A stretch of DNA of 64,000 bases from Pseudomonas lurida (GCF_013522705.1 NZ_JAAMRE010000025.1:37818-101817); one strand, 5' to 3'. Shown: positions 53,510 to 62,468, counted from the stretch's first letter. Numbers and translations: made by a program. The notes: generated from the sequence alone by a model not told the origin.

Positions 53510-55127
53510 GGTGGACCTCCTTGAGCGTGGTGTCGCCCTGAGCCGCATGGGCCAGGGCAATGTCGCGGATGAACACATGGCCGGCTTCACGCGCCAGTTC
53601 ACGCAGGGTGGAGGCGGAGCTGCGGTTGAGCAGGCCTTCCTTGATGCGGTCGGTCAGGGTCAATACTTCGGCCAATGCGAGCCGGCCGCGATAGCCGGTG
53701 TGGCGACAGGCCTCGCACCCCTTGCCCACGCGGTAATGACCCTGGTTCAACTGAGCCTCGGGCAGTTGGGCGAGGCGGGCAATGTTCGCGTCGGGCGCGG
53801 CCTCCTCGGCGCAGTCCGGGCAGACGCGTCGCACCAGGCGTTGGGCGACCACGCCGTTGAGCGCTTCGACGAAACTCGCCGGGTCGACGTCCATGTAGGT
53901 AAAACGCTCCAACACGCTGAACGCGCTGTTGGCATGCACCGACGACATCACCAGGTGCCCGGTCAGAGCGGCCTGCACCGCAATGCCGGCGGTTTCACCG
54001 TCGCGAATTTCGCCCACCAGGATCGTGTCCGGGTCATGCCGCAGGATCGAGCGCAGGCCGCGGGCGAAGGTCAGGCCCTTCTTGTCGTTGACCGGGATCT
54101 GCAGCACGCCGGGCAGTTCGTATTCCACCGGGTCTTCGATGGTGATGATTTTTTTCTCGCCGGTATTGGTCTCCGACAAGGCGGCATACAGCGTGGTGGA
54201 TTTGCCGCTGCCGGTGGGGCCGGTGACCAGCAGCATGCCGTAGGGCTCGCTGGCCAGGACGCGAATGCGCGCGATAGTGTCGGCGGCCAGGCCCAGGATC
54301 TCCAGGCTCAGGGATTCGCCGCGCTGGGATTTGTCGAGGATGCGCAACACCGCGTCTTCGCCATGAATGCTGGGCATGATCGACACGCGAAAATCCACTT
54401 CGCGGCTCTGGATCTTCATTTTGAAGCGCCCGTCCTGGGGCACCCGCCGCTCGCCGATATCCAGCTCCGACAGCACCTTGATCCGCGACAGCGCCTGCTC
54501 GGCCATGTCCAGGCCGCTGGCCTGGCCCATCTGCTGCAATACGCCGTCGATGCGGTACTTGATCACCAGGCCGGCGGGACTGGTTTCCACATGGATATCG
54601 CTGGCGCGGCTTTGCAGCGCGTCGAACAGCATGGAGTTGACCAGACGCACCACTGGGTTGTCGTCGCGGGCGATGCTGCTCAGGGAAATTTCCTGGGCGG
54701 CCTGGCTGATCGGTGCGTCGGGGTCGTCTGCGCCAAACGGCTGCATCACCCGCTGGCTGGCTTCGGCCTTGGTCAACCGGGTCTTGACGGCGCCGGGCAG
54801 GCTCATGGCCAGGGGCAATTGGCGCAAGGTGCTGGAGGACTGCAGCCAGTGTCGGCTGGTCAGGGTGAAGGGGTCGCCCAGTACCAGGCACGGCTGGCCC
54901 TCGTGGTCCAGGGGCAGCACGTTATGCACCAGTGCCTGAGGCAATGGCAGCAGGTCAAAGCGCCAGTGTTCATCGAGATTTTCCGCGGCAATGGCGAGCA
55001 TTCCCAAGGTATGGGCGATCGTCGCCAGCTGTTCGGGCGCTGTGTGCAGCACCTCCAGCAGGTAATTGGATACGCTCAACCCGCGTTGCTCTGCGAGAGC
55101 CTGCCATTGCCGTGTCTGTTCGCTCAT
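53490..55127 (-). CDS. gspE: Secretion ATPase GspE
   Basis: 545 residues from ATG 55127 after AGGGG. N1E-like domain, then ATPase core: Walker A GPTGSGKST (303-311), Asp box and Walker B ILVGEIRDGETA (369-380), His box HLVMSSVHANSA. A tetracysteine zinc motif is present (C436, C439, C471, C474), typical of GspE. Powers pseudopilus assembly at the inner membrane. Followed by the platform gene order typical of type IV pilus-like systems. Confidence 0.94.
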   Translation of the reverse strand: MSEQTRQWQALAEQRGLSVSNYLLEVLHTAPEQLATIAHTLGMLAIAAENLDEHWRFDLLPLPQALVHNVLPLDHEGQPCLVLGDPFTLTSRHWLQSSSTLRQLPLAMSLPGAVKTRLTKAEASQRVMQPFGADDPDAPISQAAQEISLSSIARDDNPVVRLVNSMLFDALQSRASDIHVETSPAGLVIKYRIDGVLQQMGQASGLDMAEQALSRIKVLSELDIGERRVPQDGRFKMKIQSREVDFRVSIMPSIHGEDAVLRILDKSQRGESLSLEILGLAADTIARIRVLASEPYGMLLVTGPTGSGKSTTLYAALSETNTGEKKIITIEDPVEYELPGVLQIPVNDKKGLTFARGLRSILRHDPDTILVGEIRDGETAGIAVQAALTGHLVMSSVHANSAFSVLERFTYMDVDPASFVEALNGVVAQRLVRRVCPDCAEEAAPDANIARLAQLPEAQLNQGHYRVGKGCEACRHTGYRGRLALAEVLTLTDRIKEGLLNRSSASTLRELAREAGHVFIRDIALAHAAQGDTTLKEVHRVISLY

Positions 55128-55131
55128 CGCA

Positions 55132-56316
55132 CTACCCCTGAATGGAGCCCGCCAGTTCAAAGATCGGCATGTACAACATGAACACGATCAGGCCAATCAG
55201 CCCGCCCACCACCAGCATCAACACCGGCTCGAAGACCTTGCTGAACAGCTCGATGGCGCGCTCCAGCGCCTCATCGTGAAACTGCGCGATGCGCTCGCAC
55301 ATGGCCGCCAATTCGCCGCTTTGTTCACCGACCCGCAGCAGGCGTTCGGCGACGGCGGTGGTCAGTAGGTGACGAGCCAATGACGTGGACAGCGGCTGAC
55401 CGGACTGAATATCGATCATGGCTTGGCGCAGGGCTGCCTGGCGTTCCACAGGCAGCAGGGCACCGGACAGTTCCACCGCTGTGACCACCGGCATTCCGCC
55501 CATCAACAGCATGCCGGCGGTGCGATAAAACCGCGCGAGTACAAACAGCGTGCGCTGGGCGCCCAGGCTGGGAATCTTCCAGAACAGCTCGGCCGCGCGA
55601 CGTTTGAACGCGGCACTGCGAAACAGCAGCACCAGCGCGACGATTGCCAGCACCAGGCCGATCAGTAACTCCATGCCGCGCGCCTCCACCAGCGCGCCCC
55701 ACCACACCATCAAACGCGCGGTGGCAGGCAGGTCGTTGACCGCGTCGAACACCGAAGCGAAGCGCGGGATCACGAAGAACAGCAGAAACAGCAGGATCAA
55801 CGCACCCACGCTGAGCACCACCACGGGGTACATCAGGGCGCCGCTGACGCGTTTTTTCACGCTTTCCAAGTGCGCTTCAAAATGATGGTAGCGGCGCAGG
55901 GCCACGGCCAATTGGCCGCTGTGCTCGGAGGACGCCACGGTGGCGATCAACAGCGACGGGAACGTCTGCGGCTTGAGCTGCAGCGCTTTGGATAACGAGT
56001 TGCCCTCATACATCGACGCCAGCAGGTCGCTCAGCACTTGCCGGTTGATGCCAGGCGGTGCCTTGTCGCGCAGGGTTTCCACGGCTTCCACCAGCACCAG
56101 GCCGGCGTCGAGCAGCACCACCAATTCCTGGATGAACAAGCCAAGGGCGAACCTGGACCGCCGGCTCGGTAATTTGAGTTGGCGACGGGCTTTCAACGAG
56201 ATGACCTGGGCGCCGTCGGCCTGCAATTGCCGGCGCGCCTGGGCCAGGTCGGTGGCTTGCAGATGCAGGGACTGCAAGTGGCCATCGCGGATGATGCGCG
56301 CGTCGATGTCGATCAT
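55132..56316 (-). CDS. gspF: Secretion platform protein GspF
   Basis: 394 residues from ATG 56316; its ATGA overlaps the transglycosylase stop. Two T2SSF domains (about 60-185 and 265-385) with VEAVETLRDKAPPG and the second-domain strip VERQAALRQAMIDIQSGQPLS. Three membrane segments near 155-180, 205-230 and 365-388. Central inner-membrane protein around which the pseudopilus is built. Confidence 0.93.
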   Translation of the reverse strand: MIDIDARIIRDGHLQSLHLQATDLAQARRQLQADGAQVISLKARRQLKLPSRRSRFALGLFIQELVVLLDAGLVLVEAVETLRDKAPPGINRQVLSDLLASMYEGNSLSKALQLKPQTFPSLLIATVASSEHSGQLAVALRRYHHFEAHLESVKKRVSGALMYPVVVLSVGALILLFLLFFVIPRFASVFDAVNDLPATARLMVWWGALVEARGMELLIGLVLAIVALVLLFRSAAFKRRAAELFWKIPSLGAQRTLFVLARFYRTAGMLLMGGMPVVTAVELSGALLPVERQAALRQAMIDIQSGQPLSTSLARHLLTTAVAERLLRVGEQSGELAAMCERIAQFHDEALERAIELFSKVFEPVLMLVVGGLIGLIVFMLYMPIFELAGSIQG

Positions 56317-56777
56317 GGCGTTTGCCTGGCCAGTTGCTGGCGCTGCTGCAGCAGCTCGCCGTAATAACGCCACACGGCGCGAGCGTAGCGTGTACGCCGC
56401 GCTTCACGCTCCGGCTTGGCGCCTGCGTTGTAAGCGCCCACGGCCTGCCAGCCATAACCTTTTTCGCGGATGAAACCGGCGAGGATCCACGCGCCGACCA
56501 TCACGCTGGTGCAGGGTTGCTGGAGCAGGTGCCGTTCGGTGATGCCGAACGCGGCCAGCGCGGGCAAATGGCGGCTGTTGATTTGCATCAGGCCGATATC
56601 CTGGCTGCCGTCGGTGTTGATATTGCGCGCGTCAGGGTTGAGGCCGGACTCGACCTTGGCAATGGCATACAGCAGCAGTGGGTCGACGTGGTAGCGGCTG
56701 GCTGCCAGTTGCCAGCAGTTGGCCTGGGCTGTACCCGTGAGGCACAGGAGCGTCAGGACCAGCCGCAGCGTGCGCAT
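56313..56777 (-). CDS. Lytic transglycosylase (SLT family) within the secretion operon
   Basis: 154 residues, signal peptide to GTAQA-N. SLT domain: catalytic E43 in YAIAKVESGLNP, then SQDIGLMQINSRHLP and WQAVGAYNAGAKPE. Cuts peptidoglycan. The gene lies between gspG and gspF with 1- to 4-nt junctions, so it is made together with the machine and likely opens the cell wall for secretin or pseudopilus, as transglycosylases do in type III, IV and pilus systems. Confidence 0.9.
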   Translation of the reverse strand: MRTLRLVLTLLCLTGTAQANCWQLAASRYHVDPLLLYAIAKVESGLNPDARNINTDGSQDIGLMQINSRHLPALAAFGITERHLLQQPCTSVMVGAWILAGFIREKGYGWQAVGAYNAGAKPEREARRTRYARAVWRYYGELLQQRQQLARQTP

Positions 56778-56778
56778 G

Positions 56779-57210
56779 TCACAGACCGTACACAATGTCG
56801 GCGTAGGTGTTCACACCGCCGGCCTTACCGTCGCGGCCCAGCGAGATGATTTCCGCATCGTTGGGCGGGGTGCCGGGGTTCTTGTAGAGATAAGCGTTGC
56901 CCCAAGGGTCTGGGGGTAACGTTTTCAAATACGGCCCCTGCCAATTGCCCGCATTGGCGGGCCGCGTGGTCAACGCATTCAGGCCGAGGGTTTCGTCGGG
57001 GTAGTTGCCATTGTCCAGACGGTACTGGTTCAAGGCATCGGCGAGGGACTTCATCTGGCCCTGGGCGGTTTGCACCTTGGCGAGTTCAAGGCGGTCGAAC
57101 ATCTTCGGGCCGACGTAGCCGGCGAGCAGGGCGATGATCAGCAGGACGACCAGCAGTTCAAGTAACGTAAAGCCGCCCTGAGGCGGGGCGATAAGCGTGC
57201 GTGCGCGCAT
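56779..57210 (-). CDS. gspG: Major pseudopilin GspG
   Basis: 143 residues after AAGGA. Prepilin peptidase site G-FTLLELLVVLLIIALLAGYV with Glu at +5. C-terminal strip follows GspG: YRLDNGNYPDETLGLNAL, GPYLKTLPPDPWGNAYLY, IISLGRDGKAGG (calcium-binding loop). Forms the pseudopilus shaft. No prepilin peptidase gene is in the locus, so processing must use PilD/XcpA made elsewhere. Confidence 0.94.
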   Translation of the reverse strand: MRARTLIAPPQGGFTLLELLVVLLIIALLAGYVGPKMFDRLELAKVQTAQGQMKSLADALNQYRLDNGNYPDETLGLNALTTRPANAGNWQGPYLKTLPPDPWGNAYLYKNPGTPPNDAEIISLGRDGKAGGVNTYADIVYGL

Positions 57211-57320
57211 GGCAATCCTTGACGGTTGGGAGTAACTCTCTGCCGGCCCGTTTGGGAAGCGGGCACCGCCGGTAGGACTGCGTTATAACCATTACTGCTT
57301 CCAATTGTAGCGGTGCGCGA

Positions 57321-57346
57321 TATAAGGCGCCGTAAGGCGCCCTATA
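57321..57346 (-). terminator. Palindrome after the LPMO gene
   Basis: TATA-a-GGCGCC-GTAA-GGCGCC-c-TATA, a compact hairpin 45 nt beyond the LPMO stop and 110 nt before gspG on the minus strand. It has no T-run beyond TTATAT, so it may attenuate rather than end transcription, separating cargo from machine expression. Confidence 0.4.
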
Positions 57347-57391
57347 ACGTTTGGCACTTGCTGTTATCAAGTCAGCGCATATGCCAGCGAC

Positions 57392-58963
57392 TCAAGGAAC
57401 AACATCCCATGCGCGCTGCCAGAAAGTGGAGCCGGGTTTGCCGGGTTCATTTTCATTCTGCCCGCACCATGCGCCTGCTGATCCCTGCTTGCACCGATAC
57501 TTCACTCCATGGTTGGAGACTTGTGAGCCGCTGTTGTAGCCGCCATCTCGTATCCACTGAGGGAAGCCGTCATTGTCCCCAGCCTTTTTAATCACGAAGG
57601 TCGTTTCCTTCTGGCCGTTTTTCCGATTTTGCGCGTCATAAACGCCTAATTTAATGATGTAGTTAGGCTGCGGAGCGCCCGGAACGGGATCGACATACGG
57701 GCCCACCTTGAAGGAAAAGGTGCTCTGGTGGTTGGGTGGGGGCGAAGCATGGTCCGAAGCGTTTGTGGACCATATATACGTAAGAGGACCGTTGTGTCCG
57801 ACTGAGCTTCTGCCGTCGAATGTGACGGTTTCACCTTCTTTGGCTTCGGTTGGGCCTTGGAAGTTGGCAGTAGGAGGGCGTTCATCAGGGGTTTCACCGC
57901 CGCCGGTAATGATCGACATCACCTGTTTGTAATGCGGGTTAGTGGCATAGGTTGCATTGGCCTGCGGGTTAGCAGAGTTGAACGTAACCGTACCATTGGC
58001 TTTTACGCCGATTTTGGCAATGGCAGGGGGGACCTGGTTGGCTATTTCCAGTCCCCATTTGGCCGGTGCCAAATTATCGGTTCGGATTTTCTGGGTGATA
58101 TCCACCAATTCCGTTCCTTTGGCATCGACCCCAAAGATCCGGAAGTGGACGGAGTCGCCGACTTTGAGCGATTGCATATCGGGACCGATGTAAGGGCCGA
58201 TATTTGTCAGCGGGTCCGGAACACCGCCACTTTGGAACCTTACATCTGAACAAGAAATGAAGAACTCGCCATTTGGATCATCCCTGACCCATATTCCTAC
58301 CACCAATCCATTACCCGATGCGTTGCTGGGGATAGTCCGATTGATCACATAAAAACCTGCAAGCCCGGGGAGCAAGGCGGGTGGGTTCCAATTGGTGTAC
58401 GCCTTTTCGAGTCTTTCGGGTCCCCCCAAGGCGATTAAATCACTCCATTTCAATACGTCAGTCGCGCTGTTAAAACCAGGCCTGGTTATAAACGCATAAA
58501 ACGTGCTGGGCACATGAAGAATTGTGCCAACAAGGCGTATAGCCAGTGATTGACCTGGCACTACATTTTCCTTGTACTTTGTCCATAACGGAGTGGGGTA
58601 ATCCAAGCTGGCTTTTTTCGGATCATTTGCTGCGCATATGTGGCCGTCCGGAATAATGGCCTTGATCTGATCCAACGTCGGATGGTTGATCTCCGGAATC
58701 TTCGCAACCTCGTGCCATTGATCGGCGGCAATTGCCCAGTCATTGGTGGAATTGAATGTTTTTGTAAAAGCCTCTCGACAGCCTTCATCTTTAATAGATG
58801 AGCCATTAGCAGAGCCCCAGTGTCCTCCCGTTACGTAACAGTTCAAAGCACGGGATGGAGGCGTTTCGACAGCCCCATGCCCCCATCCTGCTGCGGGTGC
58901 CAATAACACCGCTGCCAGGACCCACTTGAATAAGTCTCTCGCGTAGCTCTGTAAATTATTCAT
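57392..58963 (-). CDS. Chitin-active-type lytic polysaccharide monooxygenase (AA10), likely secreted cargo
   Basis: 523 residues. Signal peptide to AAGWG, exposing H29 (HGAVETPPSRALNC), the N-terminal His of the copper brace; H150 (GTILHVPSTFYAF) is the likely second copper ligand and EFFISCSDVRF (233-243) the usual final strand. Then a linker/module at about 255-350, a PKD-like domain about 365-455 (PTANFQGPTEAKEGETVTFDG), and a C-terminal CBM5/12-like end (FPQWIRDGGYNSGSQV). Resembles GbpA/CbpD-type proteins that leave by type II secretion. Codons are A/T-richer than the flanking machine genes. Confidence 0.88.
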   Translation of the reverse strand: MNNLQSYARDLFKWVLAAVLLAPAAGWGHGAVETPPSRALNCYVTGGHWGSANGSSIKDEGCREAFTKTFNSTNDWAIAADQWHEVAKIPEINHPTLDQIKAIIPDGHICAANDPKKASLDYPTPLWTKYKENVVPGQSLAIRLVGTILHVPSTFYAFITRPGFNSATDVLKWSDLIALGGPERLEKAYTNWNPPALLPGLAGFYVINRTIPSNASGNGLVVGIWVRDDPNGEFFISCSDVRFQSGGVPDPLTNIGPYIGPDMQSLKVGDSVHFRIFGVDAKGTELVDITQKIRTDNLAPAKWGLEIANQVPPAIAKIGVKANGTVTFNSANPQANATYATNPHYKQVMSIITGGGETPDERPPTANFQGPTEAKEGETVTFDGRSSVGHNGPLTYIWSTNASDHASPPPNHQSTFSFKVGPYVDPVPGAPQPNYIIKLGVYDAQNRKNGQKETTFVIKKAGDNDGFPQWIRDGGYNSGSQVSNHGVKYRCKQGSAGAWCGQNENEPGKPGSTFWQRAWDVVP

Positions 58964-59036
58964 GCTCTAGTCCACCTTCAATTCAGATAAACAAGTTCCG
59001 AACTGCTGGAACGATCAGTGTGTTTACGTCGTTAAG

Positions 59037-59543
59037 TCATTGAGTCAGCTGATCTCCCACGGGAGCGGTGCGGGTTGCAGGGTTACTCTGTACAGAGCCA
59101 TACAGAAACACCCACCCTTGATAACTGCCTTGCCCTGTAAAACGTTGGTTAATGACAGAAAAGTTGCCTTGCTTGAACGGTGTGCCTTCGGCCTGGCTGA
59201 ATACGCCCATGATGGTTTCGCCCGGACCCGCGACAATGCCCCAATCGGTGGTGCCGGTCAGCGGGTCGGTGTAGACCCGGCGCAGATAGCGCTTGATGGT
59301 CGGTTGGCGGCGGTCGAGGACCAGATCTTCAAGTGATTTGGGAAAGGTGTTGCCGGCCGCATAGTACAAGCCGATGGCCCGTCGGATTTCATTGCCGCGC
59401 GCCAGCAGTTCCAGCTCGCGTTCGCGCTGCAGCACACTGGACCACAGCGTGCCCACTTCCATCAGCATCACGGCCACTACGGCCACGGTCACCAACATGC
59501 CCATGAACACCGAGCCTTGCTGGTGCTGTTTACCAGTCGGCAT
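59037..59543 (-). CDS. Minor pseudopilin, GspK-like tip candidate
   Basis: 168 residues from ATG 59543 (GGGAG five bases upstream), overlapping the previous gene by 14 nt. Type III signal-like N-terminus QQG-SVFMGMLVTVAVVAVMLMEV with no Glu at +5, a feature of GspK-type tip pseudopilins. Then a helix ELELLARGNEIRRAIGLYYAAG and a globular part with RRVYTDPLTGTTDWGIV. Last pseudopilin before the LPMO gene (73 nt apart). Confidence 0.75.
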   Translation of the reverse strand: MPTGKQHQQGSVFMGMLVTVAVVAVMLMEVGTLWSSVLQRERELELLARGNEIRRAIGLYYAAGNTFPKSLEDLVLDRRQPTIKRYLRRVYTDPLTGTTDWGIVAGPGETIMGVFSQAEGTPFKQGNFSVINQRFTGQGSYQGWVFLYGSVQSNPATRTAPVGDQLTQ

Positions 59544-59910
59544 AGGCGCTCCCGTCATTGGCGGTGCCGGGCGCGCCGCTGCGTACGTCGCCCAGGCCTT
59601 GTTCGTCGGAGGGTTGCAGTTGCCAGGTGTCGCGCTTGCCGGTCAGCGGGTCCAGGGGGATTTCGCGCAGGTAACGGCGGTCCACCAGGGCTTGCAGGGA
59701 GGCGGGGTTTTCACCGTGGTCTTCACGGTATTGATCCAGTGCCTGGCGAATGGTGGAGAGGTTATGGCGCAGCACGGTCTCCTGGGCCTTGGCGTGCTGG
59801 CGAAAATATTGTGGCGTGACCAGCGTCATGAGTGTGGCGATGATTGCCATCACCACCAGCAATTCGATCAAGGTAAAACCGCGTTCACCACTGGCTGTAT
59901 AACGTTCCAT
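59530..59910 (-). CDS. Pseudopilin (GspG/H-like)
   Basis: 126 residues. Prepilin site ERG-FTLIELLVVMAIIATL with Glu+5, then the helix QETVLRHNLSTIRQALDQYR and LREIPLDPLTGKRDTWQL. No calcium-loop C-terminus of true GspG; ends GTANDGSAYADW. Overlaps both neighbours (26 and 14 nt). Confidence 0.85.
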   Translation of the reverse strand: MERYTASGERGFTLIELLVVMAIIATLMTLVTPQYFRQHAKAQETVLRHNLSTIRQALDQYREDHGENPASLQALVDRRYLREIPLDPLTGKRDTWQLQPSDEQGLGDVRSGAPGTANDGSAYADW

Positions 59911-60379
59911 TCAAACTCTCCCGGGGGCTGCGGGATGAAACGTCGAATACATCTTCTCCCTCTTGTGGGTTGTCGGCGGTGCTCTTGTAACTGCGCAGTT
60001 GCCAGGTCTTTTCCGGCGCAAGTTCGGGGCACTCGCAAAGAGGGTCCCGAGGAATGCGCCGCAGAAAATAGAGTTTGTTGCCCTGCAGGTTGGTTTTGTC
60101 GGTGACGCCGTCGACCAATATCCGCAAGGAGGGCGGGTAACCACTGTCGGTGACGCTCTTCTCTATGCGTCCGTCGTCACTGGCTTCTTTGTAGGAATCA
60201 ATGGCGCGGCGTATCTCTCGCAACGAACGTTGCAAGTCGAGTTCTCGGTCGCGTTTACCCATCAATGCTGTCAGCGGATAAGCCACTGTCGCCAGCGTGG
60301 CCAGCAAGGCCAGCGTCAGTAGTAATTCAATCAGCGTAAAACCTTTGGCGCAGTGATGGCTGGGCGTGCCCTGCCACAT
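59885..60379 (-). CDS. Pseudopilin, first gene of the secretion operon
   Basis: 164 residues from ATG 60379 (GGGAGG ten bases upstream; a GTG directly before it is an alternative). Prepilin site AKG-FTLIELLLTLALLATLAT with Glu+5, helix RSLREIRRAIDSYKEASDDG, and RRIPRDPLCECPELAPEKTW with a likely disulfide. Shares the IPxDPL strip with the next gene, suggesting duplication. Its upstream region is the DnaA-box tract. Confidence 0.85.
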   Translation of the reverse strand: MWQGTPSHHCAKGFTLIELLLTLALLATLATVAYPLTALMGKRDRELDLQRSLREIRRAIDSYKEASDDGRIEKSVTDSGYPPSLRILVDGVTDKTNLQGNKLYFLRRIPRDPLCECPELAPEKTWQLRSYKSTADNPQEGEDVFDVSSRSPRESLNGTLYSQW

Positions 60380-61172
60380 CACCGTTCTACCTCCCGATCA
60401 GGCTGCCAAGGACTTCCGCGTTAACCCAGGCCATGGAATTGACTGCAAAGGTGAGTGTAGATGCAGTGTGTTTTTTGTACAGGTATGCAGTTACCCACAA
60501 ACGCTGTGAGCGCAGCTGTGGATAAGGTGTTCCTGGGTGCCCACAAGCCTCGTCAATCGAGGGCTACAGGCTCCTGTACGAAAATTGATCAAGCTAAGTC
60601 ACGGTTTTTTGGTGCTTTTCCGTGTGGATAAAGGTCAGGCATCGGTTGGACTTGCCCCCAAAGTCTGTTGGCGCTTCTGTGGATAAGATGTTCGCTATCC
60701 GCTACAGGCCTTATAAAACGGGGTTCTTAATCGTTTGGTTGTTTATTGATCAAATCGCCGCTTAAACCAAAGAATAGCGCTGAAACCCTCGCCTTATGAG
60801 GGATTTGCGCGGTTTTCCACAGCCTGGTAGAAGTTGCCCCCAAAGTCTGTTGGCGGTTCTGTGGATAAGGTGTTTGCGCACCGCTACAGGTCACGGCTTA
60901 CGTGGCTTATAGGCTTGTGATTAATAAATGATCAATAGATTGAGTGAGCCGTCAACTTGAATAAGTCACGGATTTTCTTCAGTTAATTTTGGCCGGCTAG
61001 CGCAGTTGCCCACAATTGCTGTGGGTGGGTTTGTGGATAAGTTGTTGGGTAAAGGCTGCAGGGCAGGCTGGCAGTGGCCTGCGAGGGATATGATCAAATG
61101 TTGAGCAGTGTGAGGATCAAATGTGGGAGGGGTAAGCCCCTCCCATCTGTTTTTTTGAGCTATGGGTATCGG
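60380..61172. other. Gene-free tract with five exact DnaA-box 9-mers in degenerate tandem repeats
   Basis: 793 bases without a supported gene, A/T-richer than its surroundings. TGTGGATAA (reverse of the DnaA-box TTATCCACA) occurs at 60517, 60623, 60678, 60860 and 61032, always in the same orientation. Four of them sit in related units of about 160-180 bp, with TTGCCCCCAAAGTCTGTTGG upstream in two units and CCGCTACAGG downstream. Several GATCAA and TTATTGATCAA stretches follow. A REP-like stem GGGAGGGGTAAGCCCCTCCC with T7 lies at 61125-61157. The promoter of the secretion operon must lie near 60400-60480. Confidence 0.7.
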
Positions 61173-62468
61173 TTATTCGTGTGCAGCCACGCCTTTGAGG
61201 TAAGGGGCTGGGGCTGCGCCGAGGTTGTTCAGCATGCGCTCGCTGTACCAGTCCACGAAGTTCACCACGCCGAACTCATAGGTCTTGGAGTAAGGCCCCG
61301 GCTGGTAGGCGGTGGAGTTGATGCCGCGCTGGTTCTCTTCGGCCAGGCGACGGTCCTGATCATTGGTGGCGTCCCACACCTGGCGCATGCGCTCCACGTC
61401 GTAGTCCACACCTTCCACGGCGTCCTTATGCACCAGCCACTTGGTGGTCACCATGGTTTCCTGGGCGCTGATCGGCCACACCGTGAACACGATGATGTGA
61501 TCGCCCATGCAGTGGTTCCACGAGTGCGGCAGGTGCAGGATGCGCATCGAGCCCAGATCAGGGTTCTTGATGCGGCCCATCAACTTGGCGCAGCCCTGCT
61601 TGCCGTCCAGGGTCATCGACACCGTGCCCTTGAGCAGCGGCATGCGCACGATACGGTTACGCAGGCCGAAGCTGGCGTGGGCATAAGGGATCTTCTCGGC
61701 ATCCCAGGCGGCAGCGGAAGCGGCCACGTGGTCCTTGAAGGCCTGGTCGGCGCGTGGGTCGGTGACGTCGTCCCATTCCAACAGGGTTTTCAACAGCTCC
61801 GGGTGCGACGCGTTGCAGTGGTAGCACTCGCGGTTGTTTTCCAGCACCAGTTTCCAGTTGGCCTTTTCCATCAAGGTGGTCTGCACCGCCACCTTGGTGT
61901 TCTCCATGTCGTAGGGTTCCATGTAGTGGTTCAGCGTCGACAGGAAGTCATCGATGGCCGGCGGGTTCTCGGCCAGGCTGATGAAGATGTAGCCGCCGGC
62001 GGTCTTCACGTTCACGGGCTTGAGGCCGTACTGCTTCATGTCGAAGTCGGCGCCCATCTCGGTGCCGGCGAACAGCAGGCGACCGTCCAGTTCGTAGGTC
62101 CACTGGTGGTAGTGGCAGACCAATTTGGCCACCTTGCCTTTGTCGCTGGTGCACAGGCGCGAGCCACGGTGGCGACACACGTTATGGAACGCATGCACCA
62201 CGCCCTCGGCGCCACGGATCACGATGATTGGGTTCTTGCCCACCTGCAGGGTCAGGTAGTTGCCTTTGGTGGGAATCTCACAGGTCATGCCGGCGATCAG
62301 CCACTCTTTCTGGAAGATCTCCTGCATGTCGATATCGAACAGCCGTTCATCAGAGTAGAACGGCTGCGGCAGCGAAAACGTGCGCTCGCGCTCTTGCAGC
62401 ATTTGCGCGGTGGCCTTGCGTGCGGGTTCCAGCGGATCGCCCAAGCTCAGGGTTGCGGTGACGTCCAT
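61173..62468 (-). CDS. gbcA: Glycine betaine monooxygenase oxygenase subunit GbcA
   Basis: 431 residues from ATG 62468, GAGGAC nine bases upstream. Rieske [2Fe-2S] ligands C98-x-H100 and C118-xx-H121 (CRHRGSRLC, CHYHQW). Mononuclear iron site NNRECYHCNASHPE (H217, H222) with a downstream acidic ligand. Hydroxylates a methyl of glycine betaine, releasing formaldehyde and dimethylglycine. Divergent from gbcB. Confidence 0.96.
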   Translation of the reverse strand: MDVTATLSLGDPLEPARKATAQMLQERERTFSLPQPFYSDERLFDIDMQEIFQKEWLIAGMTCEIPTKGNYLTLQVGKNPIIVIRGAEGVVHAFHNVCRHRGSRLCTSDKGKVAKLVCHYHQWTYELDGRLLFAGTEMGADFDMKQYGLKPVNVKTAGGYIFISLAENPPAIDDFLSTLNHYMEPYDMENTKVAVQTTLMEKANWKLVLENNRECYHCNASHPELLKTLLEWDDVTDPRADQAFKDHVAASAAAWDAEKIPYAHASFGLRNRIVRMPLLKGTVSMTLDGKQGCAKLMGRIKNPDLGSMRILHLPHSWNHCMGDHIIVFTVWPISAQETMVTTKWLVHKDAVEGVDYDVERMRQVWDATNDQDRRLAEENQRGINSTAYQPGPYSKTYEFGVVNFVDWYSERMLNNLGAAPAPYLKGVAAHE

